A stretch of 11,782 nucleotides of DNA from Bacteroidota bacterium (GTDB taxonomy: Bacteria > Bacteroidota > Bacteroidia > Bacteroidales > VadinHA17), in the NCBI GenBank assembly GCA_022711195.1, contig JAKLFN010000047.1, positions 1 through 11,782 on the forward strand. Reading direction: 5' to 3'. Made by a program: the position numbers and the translations under genes. Under the pieces are notes generated by a model. That model searched no databases and was not told the DNA's origin. It saw only the letters and a list, made by a program, of their open reading frames with translations. How positions within the stretch are numbered: position 1 is the first letter of the stretch; the number at the start of each line of letters is the position of its first letter. Shown here piece after piece: positions 1 to 7,529 of the stretch.

Positions 1-247
1 CCTGTTTGTAAAGAGCATCCCCCGTATTGAAAACTGCATCCGCCGAACCTTTATTCTTATCGACGGCTCTCCGGTAGGAAATCTCCGATTCAGAATATTT
101 CTGCTTTTCAAATTCACGGTTGCCCTGCCTTATGAACTTCCTTTCACCCTGTGCAAACGCAGATCCACTGAACATAAGAAGCGCTGACAAAAAAATGATT
201 TCCGCACTAAACAACGATTCAGTATGTCTTTTTATTTGCTTCAGCAT
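1..247 (-). CDS. batC: BatC-like TPR protein, N-terminal part only
   Basis: The minus-strand reading frame starts at the ATG at 247-245 and runs off the left edge, giving about 82 residues. It begins with a basic stretch (MLKQIKRH), then a hydrophobic segment ending in SGSAFAQ, which reads as a signal peptide. The mature part (RQGNREFEKQKYSESEISYRRAV) followed by a second helix pair with NTGDALYKQ is typical of tetratricopeptide repeats. In Bacteroides-type bat operons the gene after the two VWA genes is batC, a periplasmic TPR protein thought to scaffold the Bat complex. The start lies 11 nt after the batB stop, so the two are cotranscribed. An ATG slightly upstream (near 257) hits a stop after five codons and was not used. 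The family call is good; the C-terminal half is not visible. Confidence 0.82.
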   Translation of the reverse strand, partial: MLKQIKRHTESLFSAEIIFLSALLMFSGSAFAQGERKFIRQGNREFEKQKYSESEISYRRAVDKNKGSADAVFNTGDALYKQ

Positions 248-258
248 ATTTCCGTCAT

Positions 259-1299
259 TTATATTTTAAACCTGAACAACCTGATATTACGGAGCTTTCT
301 GTTCTTTCTGTCCATGATTATAATCTCCAGAACCATCAATATAATGGCAAGTGCCGCAAATATCTGAAACTGGTCATTATATTCAGTGTACATAGTGCTC
401 TCGAGTTCGCTCTGGTCCATTTTTCTTATATCACTGAAAATCTCATCAAGCCCGATGCTCGTACTGCTTGCCCTTATATAGCTTCCCCCGCCGGTGACAG
501 CTATTTTTTTCAATATTTCTTCGTCAAGACGGGTGACAACAGTTGTCCCATTCTGATCCTTCAGATAATCTTTTCTCCCTCCGGAGGAAACCGGTATGGG
601 AACCCCCTGGCCTGATCCTATCCCGATAGCATGTATGATGATACCAGCTTTGGCGGCCTCTTCCGCTTCGGAAACGGGATCGTCCTCATGGTTCTCGCCA
701 TCTGTAATAATGATAATTGCCCTGCTTTTTCCCTCACCGGGAGTGAATGATTTTGAAGCAAGCCTTATTGCAGCACCGATTGCAGTACCCTGTTTTGGTA
801 CCATGTCGGGTCCAATGGTGGATAAGAACATTTTAGCCGAAACGTAATCGGTGGTGATCGGTATCTGAGTATAGGCATCGCCGGCAAACACAATAAGGCC
901 GATCTTGTCGTTTGTGAGGTTGTCGACAAGCCTGGAAATAGCCTGTTTGGCCCTGGTAAGCCTGTCGGGCTGTATATCCTCTGCCAGCATGGAGTTGCTT
1001 ACATCCAGTGCAATTATAACTTCCACGCCCTGCTTTCTGACTTCCTCAAGCTTTGAACCATACTGAGGCCTGGCGATCGATATTATCAATGCTGTTATAC
1101 CTGCCAGCAGTAAAACAAATTTCAGAACTGGTCTTACTCCCGATAACTCGGGCATCAGCCTCGAAACCAGGGCAGAATCTCCCAGTCTCCTGATGGCATT
1201 CCTACTCCGCACCCTGTTAATAACAAAAACGACTGTCAGAACCGGCAGTATGAGCAGGAGGTAAAGGAGTTCCGGATTTGCGAATCTGAAGAGCTGCAT
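259..1299 (-). CDS. batB: BatB, VWA-domain membrane protein
   Basis: This 346-aa protein is a von Willebrand factor A protein anchored in the inner membrane. Two hydrophobic segments lie at about residues 9-28 and 59-76, followed by the conserved ARPQ turn. The VWA domain spans roughly 90-285 and has a complete MIDAS: D99-x-S101-x-S103 in ALDVSNSM, T172 in KQGTAIG, and D200 in ITDGEN. A C-terminal hydrophobic helix lies at about 311-328, followed by a basic tail. Known family: BatA/BatB form part of the Bacteroides aerotolerance complex, linked to oxidative or envelope stress; the exact biochemical role is unresolved. It is a paralogue of the batA gene 11 nt upstream, with the same order of elements. 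An intact MIDAS suggests Mg-dependent ligand or partner binding. Confidence 0.93.
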   Translation of the reverse strand: MQLFRFANPELLYLLLILPVLTVVFVINRVRSRNAIRRLGDSALVSRLMPELSGVRPVLKFVLLLAGITALIISIARPQYGSKLEEVRKQGVEVIIALDVSNSMLAEDIQPDRLTRAKQAISRLVDNLTNDKIGLIVFAGDAYTQIPITTDYVSAKMFLSTIGPDMVPKQGTAIGAAIRLASKSFTPGEGKSRAIIIITDGENHEDDPVSEAEEAAKAGIIIHAIGIGSGQGVPIPVSSGGRKDYLKDQNGTTVVTRLDEEILKKIAVTGGGSYIRASSTSIGLDEIFSDIRKMDQSELESTMYTEYNDQFQIFAALAIILMVLEIIIMDRKNRKLRNIRLFRFKI

Positions 1300-1310
1300 C
1301 GGGTATCAGT

Positions 1311-2303
1311 TTATGTCAGTTTCCTCAATACTGTATATCTCATAAGCAATTCAAGAGCCAGAAGAACAAAAGCGATTAACGCCAGCAGAAGATACTCTTC
1401 CTGCTTTCTGGTGAATTGCCTCACATCTATCTTTGACTTTTCAAGCTTGTCTATTTCAGAATAAACCTCAACAAGTTTATTGTTGTCAGTTGCCCTGAAG
1501 TATCTGCCACCAGTACTCACGGCAATTTCTTTAAGTATATCCTCATCGATCTCAACCGGCATGTTCTGGTATTGTGTGCCAAATGGTGTCTGAACCGGAT
1601 AGGGAGCCATCCCCATACTGCCTACTCCTATAGTGTAAACTCTCACTCCGAATGTCTTTGCAATGCCCGCAGCAGTTGCAGGAGCTATCTCTCCCCTGTT
1701 GTTCACCCCGTCAGTGAGAAGGATAATAACCTTGCTCTTTGCCTCGGAATCCTTTATCCTGGTTACTGCATTGGCAAGCCCCATCCCGATGGCAGTCCCA
1801 TCCTCTATCATTCCGCTTTCAATTTCCCTGAGAAGGTTGACGAGCACCGCATGATCGGTTGTCAGCGGACACTGAGTGAATGTTTCGCCGCTGAAAACCA
1901 CAAGTCCTATCCTGTCGTATGGCCGACCGGAAATAAACTCAGTAGCCACACTCTTTGATGCTTCCAGCCTGTTTGGCCTGAAATCGCGTGCAAGCATGCT
2001 CCCTGATATGTCGAGAGCCAGAACAATGTCGATACCTTCTGTAGAAACATCCTGGAACCTGTCTGTCGACTGAGGCCTTGCAAGAACTATGATCAACAGC
2101 GTAACGGCAGCCGTTCTGATGGCAAAAAGAATATGGCGGAGATAATTTCTGAAGGTCTTTACAGACAGATCAAGTGGCTTAAGCCCGGGCATCCTGACTG
2201 AAGCATATGCCTTTTGCTGTTTAAAGATATAGAAGGCAACAATGGCCGGAATCAGCAACAGAAGATAAAGAAAACCGGGATCAGCAAAGTCTATCCTGCT
2301 CAT
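1311..2303 (-). CDS. batA: BatA, VWA-domain membrane protein
   Basis: This 330-aa VWA protein has N-terminal hydrophobic segments at about 11-27 and 58-75, the conserved ARPQ after the second, and a VWA domain at about 90-280. The MIDAS is intact: D98-x-S100-x-S102 in ALDISGSM, T170 in DGTAIG and D198 in LTDGVN. A C-terminal membrane helix lies at about 305-322. The ATG overlaps the stop of the preceding DUF4381-like gene by 4 nt (ATGA arrangement), which indicates translational coupling and fixes the start. The batB gene follows 11 nt downstream. In the Bacteroides scheme the first VWA gene is batA. Likely role: inner-membrane partner of the MoxR ATPase, with its VWA domain presumably on the periplasmic side; topology is inferred from hydrophobicity only. 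Confidence 0.93.
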   Translation of the reverse strand: MSRIDFADPGFLYLLLLIPAIVAFYIFKQQKAYASVRMPGLKPLDLSVKTFRNYLRHILFAIRTAAVTLLIIVLARPQSTDRFQDVSTEGIDIVLALDISGSMLARDFRPNRLEASKSVATEFISGRPYDRIGLVVFSGETFTQCPLTTDHAVLVNLLREIESGMIEDGTAIGMGLANAVTRIKDSEAKSKVIILLTDGVNNRGEIAPATAAGIAKTFGVRVYTIGVGSMGMAPYPVQTPFGTQYQNMPVEIDEDILKEIAVSTGGRYFRATDNNKLVEVYSEIDKLEKSKIDVRQFTRKQEEYLLLALIAFVLLALELLMRYTVLRKLT

Positions 2304-3286
2304 GATTTCTTCCCTCCCTGATTTTTATCAACGTTTTCCCCGGGTTCCTCATGAACCACGATCCTGGTCGTATCAACGAACTCCCAGGATTCGTTGAAAA
2401 CGGTATCGTTCTCAACCGGATCAGGCTTGTATTTGGCAAACTTCACCAGGTCGGCCTGACTAAGAACCGACCGGAGCCGGTTGTATGATTCATTCTTTTT
2501 AAAACCAGTTTTTACAAGCGCATCAAGAGTTTCGGATGTTGTTAGTTCGAGCGAGTTAACGCCATACCTGTTTTCAAGATACTTCCTCACGATCTCAGTA
2601 AGCCGGATGTAGTATCTTTTTGTCTCACCCTTCTGCCATAGCTGCTCATTCCTGAGCAATTCAAGCTCCCTGAAGGCGACGATGTGTGCCGGTTCAACAA
2701 CGGTGGGCTTAACCTCCTGTTTCTTCTCCTTTCTGAGACGCCTGATGAGTTTAACGATAAGCCATACCAGTAATCCGGTAACAAGGGCAAGCAGGCCCCA
2801 TGGCATAACTTCCCCGGCGGTAAGCGGAGCCCTGTAAGGCCCTTCAATATCAAAAATCTCAGCCGAGTCGGGGGGAGTAACGGCTGTTCGCGCAACCTCT
2901 AGCACTGAATAATCGCTAAAGTATCTCTTTATCCCGTCTGTGCCGGCCAGTTCTGCATAGACCGGGTCGACCCGGTGATATCCCGAATCAAAAGAAGTAA
3001 CCAGGTATTTTTCAGTGATCTTTATTCTTTCTGTGCCAATAGTTATTGTATCGAAGTCCGGACCGTCGATGACCTCTATTTTTCCGTTTATGGTGTCCCT
3101 GAAAACGGGAAGGGCCAGACTTATGCCTGAAGGCTGTTCAATATTTATAGTGAAACCGACCTGATCGCCGATAAGTATTCTTGTCGAATCAAAGGCAGCC
3201 GTAACGGTTATGTTCTGTCCCTTAAGACCCGGAAGCATAAACAGGATAAGGCATATGGCAATGTATGCTGTCTTTGTCCCTTTCAT
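2300..3286 (-). CDS. DUF4381-like single-pass membrane protein of the bat operon
   Basis: This 328-aa protein has a signal peptide (residues 1-23, ending LPGLKGQ), a beta-rich periplasmic domain (about 24-135) with BatD-like character (DSTRILIGDQVGFTINIEQ), one membrane helix at about 162-180, and a charged cytoplasmic part. The part after the helix (RRLRKEKK, then RELELLRNEQLWQKGE and YYIRLTEIVRKYLENRYGV) resembles the DUF4381 family that sits between DUF58 and batA in Bacteroidota. It could be labelled BatD-like, but genuine BatD is usually much longer and lies after batC, so that symbol is not used. The start overlaps the DUF58 stop by 4 nt and the stop overlaps batA by 4 nt, so it is tightly coupled. 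It may link the cytoplasmic MoxR/DUF58 side to the periplasmic Bat proteins; this is inference from topology. Confidence 0.85.
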   Translation of the reverse strand: MKGTKTAYIAICLILFMLPGLKGQNITVTAAFDSTRILIGDQVGFTINIEQPSGISLALPVFRDTINGKIEVIDGPDFDTITIGTERIKITEKYLVTSFDSGYHRVDPVYAELAGTDGIKRYFSDYSVLEVARTAVTPPDSAEIFDIEGPYRAPLTAGEVMPWGLLALVTGLLVWLIVKLIRRLRKEKKQEVKPTVVEPAHIVAFRELELLRNEQLWQKGETKRYYIRLTEIVRKYLENRYGVNSLELTTSETLDALVKTGFKKNESYNRLRSVLSQADLVKFAKYKPDPVENDTVFNESWEFVDTTRIVVHEEPGENVDKNQGGKKS

Positions 3287-4146
3287 CGGCTTTTAAAAAG
3301 TTTGATAAGAGGTTTGACATAGTCCTCCCCGGTGCTGATCTCTGTGAAATCGACAGCGCATTTTTTCATGGTATTGGTTAAGGACTCAGAGTGACGGTTA
3401 TGCCAGTCGGAATAAGCTTTTCTTAGGTTTTTTGATGTTGTGTCGATCCACTTTTCTTCTCCGGTTTCTGAATCGACCACTTTCATAAGCCCCACATCAG
3501 GGAGGGCCTTTTCAAGAGGATCGCTCACCCTGAGAGCCACTATGTCGTGCTTGCTTGATGCTATCCTCAGAGCCTCTTCAAAGTCGGATGCAAGAAAATC
3601 TGAAATCACGAAAGCAGTGCATCTTTTCCTGATGGCATTGGTCAGGAACCTGAGTGGTTCTCTCAGATCTGTTCTGCGGCTCTGCGGCGTACAATCCAGG
3701 AGTTCCCTTATTATTCTCAGGATGTGTTTTCTTCCCTTCTGGGGAGGGATGAATTTTTCGACTTTGTCGGTAAAAAAGATTACCCCTATCTTGTCGTTGT
3801 TATATATGGCTGAAAATGACAGTACAGCTGCTATTTCGGTCATCAGGTCGCGCTTGAAACCTGTCCTGGAACCAAAGTCGCCCGAACCGCTGACATCTAT
3901 CAGCAGCATCACAGTCAGCTCCCTTTCTTCTTCGTATACCTTCACCCAGGGATGATTGAAGCGTGCAGTAACGTTCCAGTCGATGCTCCGTATATCATCA
4001 CCGTACTGGTATTCCCTGACTTCGCTGAAGGCAATACCTCTTCCCTTGAAAGCGCTGTGGTACTCACCGGCAAAGATGTGCCTTGTAAGACCACGGGTCT
4101 TAATCTCAATCCTTCGTACCTTCTTTATAAGCTCAACTGCTTCCAT
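3283..4146 (-). CDS. DUF58 protein (VWA-like fold)
   Basis: This 287-aa protein starts MEAVELIKKVRRIEIKTRGL, followed by the hallmark DUF58 block GEYHSAFKGRGIAFSEVREY, then YGDDIRSIDWNVTARFNHPW at about 48-67. A VWA-like domain follows with a MIDAS-type D84-x-S86-x-S88 in LLIDVSGSGDFG. No signal peptide or membrane helix is seen, so it is probably cytoplasmic or peripheral. DUF58 genes nearly always travel with moxR, and the product is thought to be a direct partner of the ATPase. The gene is coupled to the next one by a 4-nt overlap but is separated from moxR by 122 nt of repeat-like DNA, which is unusual given the tight packing of the rest. Family identity is secure; molecular function is not established. 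Confidence 0.94.
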   Translation of the reverse strand: MEAVELIKKVRRIEIKTRGLTRHIFAGEYHSAFKGRGIAFSEVREYQYGDDIRSIDWNVTARFNHPWVKVYEEERELTVMLLIDVSGSGDFGSRTGFKRDLMTEIAAVLSFSAIYNNDKIGVIFFTDKVEKFIPPQKGRKHILRIIRELLDCTPQSRRTDLREPLRFLTNAIRKRCTAFVISDFLASDFEEALRIASSKHDIVALRVSDPLEKALPDVGLMKVVDSETGEEKWIDTTSKNLRKAYSDWHNRHSESLTNTMKKCAVDFTEISTGEDYVKPLIKLFKSR

Positions 4147-4268
4147 CGTTTGAGTAGTGTTCCTTGTTTCTGGTTCCCGGCGTGTGGCACGCGGTTCGCG
4201 GAGTGCAGACTTTCTTGCGTTACTGCCAACTGCTTACTGCCGGCTGCTAACTTGCATTCTTGCGTTTT
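4147..4268 (-). repeat. Heptad-repeat tract with hairpin between moxR and DUF58
   Basis: This 122-nt gap carries degenerate 7-nt units on the plus strand: ACTGCCA (4222), ACTGCTT (4229), ACTGCCG (4236), GCTGCTA (4243), ACTTGCA (4250). A second run in the same 7-nt spacing is CGTGTGG (4181), CACGCGG (4188), TTCGCGG (4195). A 10-bp direct repeat TTCTTGCGTT flanks the first run at 4212-4221 and 4257-4266, exactly 45 nt apart. A small hairpin GCGTG-TGG-CACGC lies at 4180-4192. In the mRNA this sits between the moxR stop and the DUF58 start. Short heptameric intergenic repeats of this general look occur in Bacteroidota genomes, but I cannot confirm the family here. Confidence 0.7.
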
Positions 4269-5264
4269 CTAAGGTACCTCCACAACATTAAGTATCTCTG
4301 CTATTATCTTATCCTGAGTAACATTCTCCGCTTCAGCCTCGTAGGTGAGGCCGATCCTGTGTCGCATCACATCTGCACAAACCGACCTTACGTCTTCAGG
4401 AATAACATAACCTCTCCTGCGGATAAAGGCATAGGCTTTTGAAGCCAGGGCCAGGTAGATAGATGCACGAGGAGATGCACCGTAGGAAATCATGTTGCTG
4501 AAGGCCGGAAGTCCGAATTTTTCCGGATTACGGCTGGCAAAAACAATGCTGAGTATGTAGTTTTCTATCTTTTCATCCATATAGACTTCCCTTACGACAT
4601 TCCTGGCTCTTGTAATATCTTCTGTCTTCAGGACGGTTCCGGCTTTTGGGAAATTCTTCGCCAGGTTCTCCCTGACAATAAGTTTTTCTTCCTCCATTGT
4701 CGGATAGTCAATGAGAACTTTAAGCATGAACCTGTCGACCTGGGCTTCGGGAAGAGGATAGGTCCCTTCCTGTTCAATGGGGTTCTGGGTTGCAAGAACC
4801 AGGAAGGGCTCTTCAAGCTTGTATGTCGATTCGCCTATTGTTACCTGTCTTTCCTGCATGGCTTCGAGAAGGGCGCTCTGAACCTTGGCAGGCGATCTGT
4901 TTATCTCATCGGCAAGTATGAAATTTGCGAATATGGGTCCTTTCTTTACAATGAATTCTTCCTTTTTCTGACTGTATATCATTGTTCCGGTAAGGTCGGC
5001 CGGCAGCAGATCGGGGGTGAACTGTATTCTGGCAAACCTTGCATCAATTATCGATGCCAATGATTTTATGGCAAGTGTCTTTGCAAGCCCCGGAACACCT
5101 TCAAGAAGAATGTGACCGTTTGCAAGGAGACCTATAAGAAGTGAATCGGTAAGATGTTTCTGGCCAACAATTACCTTATTCATTTCCATCCGGATGATGT
5201 CTACAAATGAGCTCTCCTTCTCAATTTTTTCATTTAATATCCTGATATCGGCTGTCTGCTCCAT
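4269..5264 (-). CDS. moxR: MoxR-family AAA+ ATPase
   Basis: This 331-aa cytoplasmic AAA+ ATPase has a Walker A GVPGLAKT (residues 56-63, K62), a Walker B FILADE (115-120) followed by INRSPAKVQSALLEAMQE, a sensor 1 region ATQNPIEQEGTYPLPEAQVD (158-177) with N161, and the C-terminal lid with SPRASI. This is the MRP/MoxR signature set. MoxR ATPases act as chaperones on VWA-domain partners, here DUF58, BatA and BatB encoded just downstream. The frame is open up to a TTG at 5285, but the ATG at 5264 (MEQTADIR) is preferred: a promoter-like TAAATTTG box at 5290-5283 would overlap the TTG start, and family members usually begin near here. Sequence quality looks normal, with no missing key residue. 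Confidence 0.95.
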   Translation of the reverse strand: MEQTADIRILNEKIEKESSFVDIIRMEMNKVIVGQKHLTDSLLIGLLANGHILLEGVPGLAKTLAIKSLASIIDARFARIQFTPDLLPADLTGTMIYSQKKEEFIVKKGPIFANFILADEINRSPAKVQSALLEAMQERQVTIGESTYKLEEPFLVLATQNPIEQEGTYPLPEAQVDRFMLKVLIDYPTMEEEKLIVRENLAKNFPKAGTVLKTEDITRARNVVREVYMDEKIENYILSIVFASRNPEKFGLPAFSNMISYGASPRASIYLALASKAYAFIRRRGYVIPEDVRSVCADVMRHRIGLTYEAEAENVTQDKIIAEILNVVEVP

Positions 5265-5282
5265 TTCTTTTGATTTAAGTCG

Positions 5283-5290
5283 CAAATTTA
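5283..5290 (-). promoter_or_regulatory. Candidate -7 box of the moxR/bat operon promoter
   Basis: On the minus strand this reads TAAATTTG, an exact match to the Bacteroidota -7 consensus TAnnTTTG. It ends 18 nt before the preferred moxR ATG, leaving a short leader. A good -33 TTTG at the expected 19-23 nt upstream is not seen, so the call rests on the -7 box and its position. Confidence 0.38.
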
Positions 5291-5370
5291 ACTAAATAAC
5301 AATGATGCAGAACCATAAAAAACGTCCTGCTTTTGCCCGACACAAAAGAAGACTACAGAATGATAATAAG

Positions 5371-5399
5371 GAGTTAAAAAGTGTTAAAGTTGTGTTAAA
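5371..5399. repeat. Three phased 8-bp direct repeats upstream of moxR
   Basis: On the plus strand GAGTTAAA (5371-5378), GTGTTAAA (5381-5388) and GTGTTAAA (5392-5399) start 10 and 11 nt apart, close to one DNA helical turn each. They overlap the last codons and stop of the Lnb-like gene and lie about 80-115 nt upstream of the candidate moxR promoter box. Phased direct repeats are a usual operator layout, but no regulator is identified and the units are A/T-rich. Confidence 0.45.
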
Positions 5400-6571
5400 T
5401 AAGGTATTGTAAGGGGGTTCCATGAAAATCCGGAGCGTATGGAACTTCGAACTATCAGCATTCCGATAAGCGGTACAAATGAGTTATTTATATCCTGGGG
5501 AAGGATTACGAGAAATGCAAGAAACCCCAGAGAAAGAAAAAAAACTATCCTGAACCATAGCTTCCAGTCTTTATTAAGAATCAGGCTGATAAGACAAAGA
5601 ATGATAAAGGGACTCAGCCAGATAATATTCAGGTTAGTTTTTAACTGCTGATGATCGGTGAACAGGTTGAAGAATATCATAAGCAGAGCCAGTATGGAAA
5701 ATATTGAAAAAACCACTATGTCTATAACCCGGTTTATTTTCTTACCCCTGAACAGGCCGGTAAGGGCAATGCATAAAACGAGCAAAAAACCGAAAACAAG
5801 GAAGGGACCTGTCAGCATATTCCCCCTGACTACCGGTGATTCAAAATCCAGCGCCAGAACAGGGTTTGACAAAAGCGGGATCAGTTTGCCTTCCCTTCTT
5901 ATATTTGTTTCCGAAAGCCCGTCTTTCATTTCAACAGGCAGGAACATCATATCGCGGAATGAAGCTTTTTTGTCGCCTTCAGTACCGATCAGCAGGTCGA
6001 TCCCTGCCCTTCTCCAGTGGTAACCCTTTTCATATTTGCTTATAAGGTCCCGGAAAGTAGGAAGACTGCTCCGGGGTTCGTCGGGAGGATAGATCAGGTC
6101 CTCTCCTACCGCCTTTTCGAGCAGATCCCGGATCCTTGTGGAACAGTCATCATAGAAAAAATCATACCTGTAATTTATATTCTCCGGCTTCAGATTCTCT
6201 GCTATCAGGGCAAAAAGCTTAGCTGTCTGCGCAGAATCGATGTTTATCTTCTGTTCAAGAACCCATCTTTTTTCCATGTAATAGTCTCGCAGAAAACTCT
6301 CATACGAGCTTACGCCAAGAGAATAATCGAGCCTGCCCCTTGCAAAACGCCATGCAAAATTCGGGGTGCTGAAATCAAAAACTCCCCAGTTATACACAAT
6401 ATCGCTGTTCCTTTCAGGTACCACTATCCTGAGGGCGCTGTGACCATAAACGGAATAAATCTCCGTTCCCGGACCGCATGTCAGAAGGTATACTTCAGCC
6501 TTCGGTACTTCCTGAGATATTAACAAACAGGGAAAAAAGGCGAGCAGGGTTGTCAGGAATTTTAACTTCAT
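5384..6571 (-). CDS. DUF4105 / Lnb-like membrane protein (probable lipoprotein N-acyltransferase family)
   Basis: This 395-aa protein has a signal peptide (about 1-20, FFPCLLISQ), a periplasmic domain at about 21-250 and a C-terminal membrane domain with four or five helices (about 255-273, 283-303, 316-332, 341-358, and perhaps 364-376). The periplasmic part carries the DUF4105 landmarks: YGHSALRI with H44, NWGVFDFSTPNFAWRFARGR (61-80), and FFYDDCSTRIRDLLEKAVG with C143. H44 and C143 are the likely catalytic pair, by analogy with papain/NlpC-like folds. From established knowledge, a protein of this architecture (Lnb) N-acylates lipoproteins in Bacteroides thetaiotaomicron; paralogues exist, so orthology is not certain and no symbol is given. 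It lies 119 nt upstream of moxR on the same strand and may be read through into it. Confidence 0.82.
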   Translation of the reverse strand: MKLKFLTTLLAFFPCLLISQEVPKAEVYLLTCGPGTEIYSVYGHSALRIVVPERNSDIVYNWGVFDFSTPNFAWRFARGRLDYSLGVSSYESFLRDYYMEKRWVLEQKINIDSAQTAKLFALIAENLKPENINYRYDFFYDDCSTRIRDLLEKAVGEDLIYPPDEPRSSLPTFRDLISKYEKGYHWRRAGIDLLIGTEGDKKASFRDMMFLPVEMKDGLSETNIRREGKLIPLLSNPVLALDFESPVVRGNMLTGPFLVFGFLLVLCIALTGLFRGKKINRVIDIVVFSIFSILALLMIFFNLFTDHQQLKTNLNIIWLSPFIILCLISLILNKDWKLWFRIVFFLSLGFLAFLVILPQDINNSFVPLIGMLIVRSSIRSGFSWNPLTIPYLTQL

Positions 6572-6591
6572 CGGTATGGCTTAATAATGCG

Positions 6592-6599
6592 TAAACCTA
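6592..6599 (-). promoter_or_regulatory. Weak candidate -7 box for the Lnb-like gene
   Basis: On the minus strand this reads TAGGTTTA, 7 of 8 matches to TAnnTTTG counting the free positions, and ends 20 nt before the ATG at 6571. No matching -33 element is seen. It is reported because its distance from the start resembles that of the other boxes in this window. Confidence 0.25.
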
Positions 6600-6714
6600 A
6601 GAGTTTTTTTTGAAAAGAAGCCCTGACATCACCGGCTATTTCCAGATTCCTCTTCCAATTTGCTGAGGATACTGATGTTTTGATTAGTTTTATGCCGGCT
6701 TTTTGCCCCGACCG

Positions 6715-6722
6715 TAACTTTA
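6715..6722 (+). promoter_or_regulatory. Weak candidate -7 box for the PHP-like lipoprotein operon
   Basis: TAACTTTA lies 15 nt before the ATG at 6738, one mismatch from TAnnTTTG. No TTTG sits at the right distance upstream (the nearest are 9 and 32 nt away). Together with the box at 6592-6599 it would make the 6572-6737 gap a divergent promoter region. Confidence 0.25.
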
Positions 6723-6737
6723 CTTAATACTATTGTC

Positions 6738-7529
6738 ATGAGAAAAAACCTTATTCCTGCCCTTTTACTTATATCCGTCTTTTTTACCGGCTGCAATAAC
6801 ACCCGGGAAATGAAAATCACAGACCTTCACGTTCATCTCAAGGGAAAGCTTACAATCGACGATGCCGTAGCAAAATCCAAAGCAGAGAACATTGAATACG
6901 GGATCGCCGTGAATTGCGGACTGGGATTCCCGATTCACAAAGACAGCCAGATTGATTCAGTAGTTGCGATACTCAGGAATTATCCCCAGTTCTATTTTGC
7001 CATGCAGGCTGAAGGCAGGGAATGGATGAATATCTTTTCAAAGGAATCAATGAACAAGTTCGATTATGTTTTTACCGATTGCATGACCTTTACCGATGCA
7101 AAGGGAAGAAGAAACAGGATATGGATGCCTGAGGAAACCTGGATAGATGATGAACAGGAGTTCATGGATTATATGGTAAATACTCTTGTTACCATTCTGA
7201 ATACTGAACCAATAAACATTTATGTGAATCCTACTTTTCTGCCAAAACAGATGGCTGACAGGTATGAAAGCTTCTGGACAGATGAAAGAATGGACAAGGT
7301 TATAAATGCAGCCAAAGCCAATAATATTGCAATAGAGATCAATAACAGGTACGAGATACCTTCAGCGGATTTTATAAAAAGGGCAAAGAAAGCCGGAATT
7401 AAATTCACTGTCGGAACAAACAATGCCGATGAAAACTTCTCCGGCGCCGAGTATGCAAGGAAAATGATCAAGGAATGCAAACTCACCGAGAAGGATTTCT
7501 GGATGCCAGTCAAAAAGAGCAGGATCTGA
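6738..7529 (+). CDS. PHP/amidohydrolase-like lipoprotein
   Basis: This 263-aa protein has a lipoprotein signal peptide with lipobox FFTGC (C19), so it is probably membrane-anchored. The mature part opens with TDLHVHLKG: D29, H31 and H33 form the HxH metal-binding start typical of PHP and amidohydrolase TIM-like barrels. Further likely core motifs are YGIAVNCG (54-61), MQAEGREW (89-96), VFTDCMT (111-117), YVNPTFLP (162-169) and IEINNRYEIPSADFIKRAKK (199-218). The end reads GVGTNNAD-like (VGTNNAD, 225-231), where classical PHP enzymes have a GSDAH-type motif with a metal-binding histidine. Substrate is unknown; hydrolysis of a phosphoester or amide is only a family-level guess. The stop codon is followed at once by the ATG of the M50 protease gene, so the two are cotranslated. 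Confidence 0.8.
   Translation: MRKNLIPALLLISVFFTGCNNTREMKITDLHVHLKGKLTIDDAVAKSKAENIEYGIAVNCGLGFPIHKDSQIDSVVAILRNYPQFYFAMQAEGREWMNIFSKESMNKFDYVFTDCMTFTDAKGRRNRIWMPEETWIDDEQEFMDYMVNTLVTILNTEPINIYVNPTFLPKQMADRYESFWTDERMDKVINAAKANNIAIEINNRYEIPSADFIKRAKKAGIKFTVGTNNADENFSGAEYARKMIKECKLTEKDFWMPVKKSRI

Noticed and set aside
2300..3286. Naming this gene batD
   Set aside because: BatD is normally much longer and lies after batC; position and the C-terminal part fit a DUF4381-like protein.
3440..3955. Long plus-strand frame opposite the DUF58 gene
   Set aside because: It is the antisense shadow of a strong family match; its translation has no recognisable domain.
5265..5285. Longer moxR start at a TTG (7 extra codons)
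   Set aside because: It would overlap the candidate -7 box, and the ATG at 5264 fits the family better.
6017..6523. 168-codon plus-strand frame opposite the Lnb-like gene
   Set aside because: It is a shadow of the DUF4105 coding region and lacks any recognisable motif.
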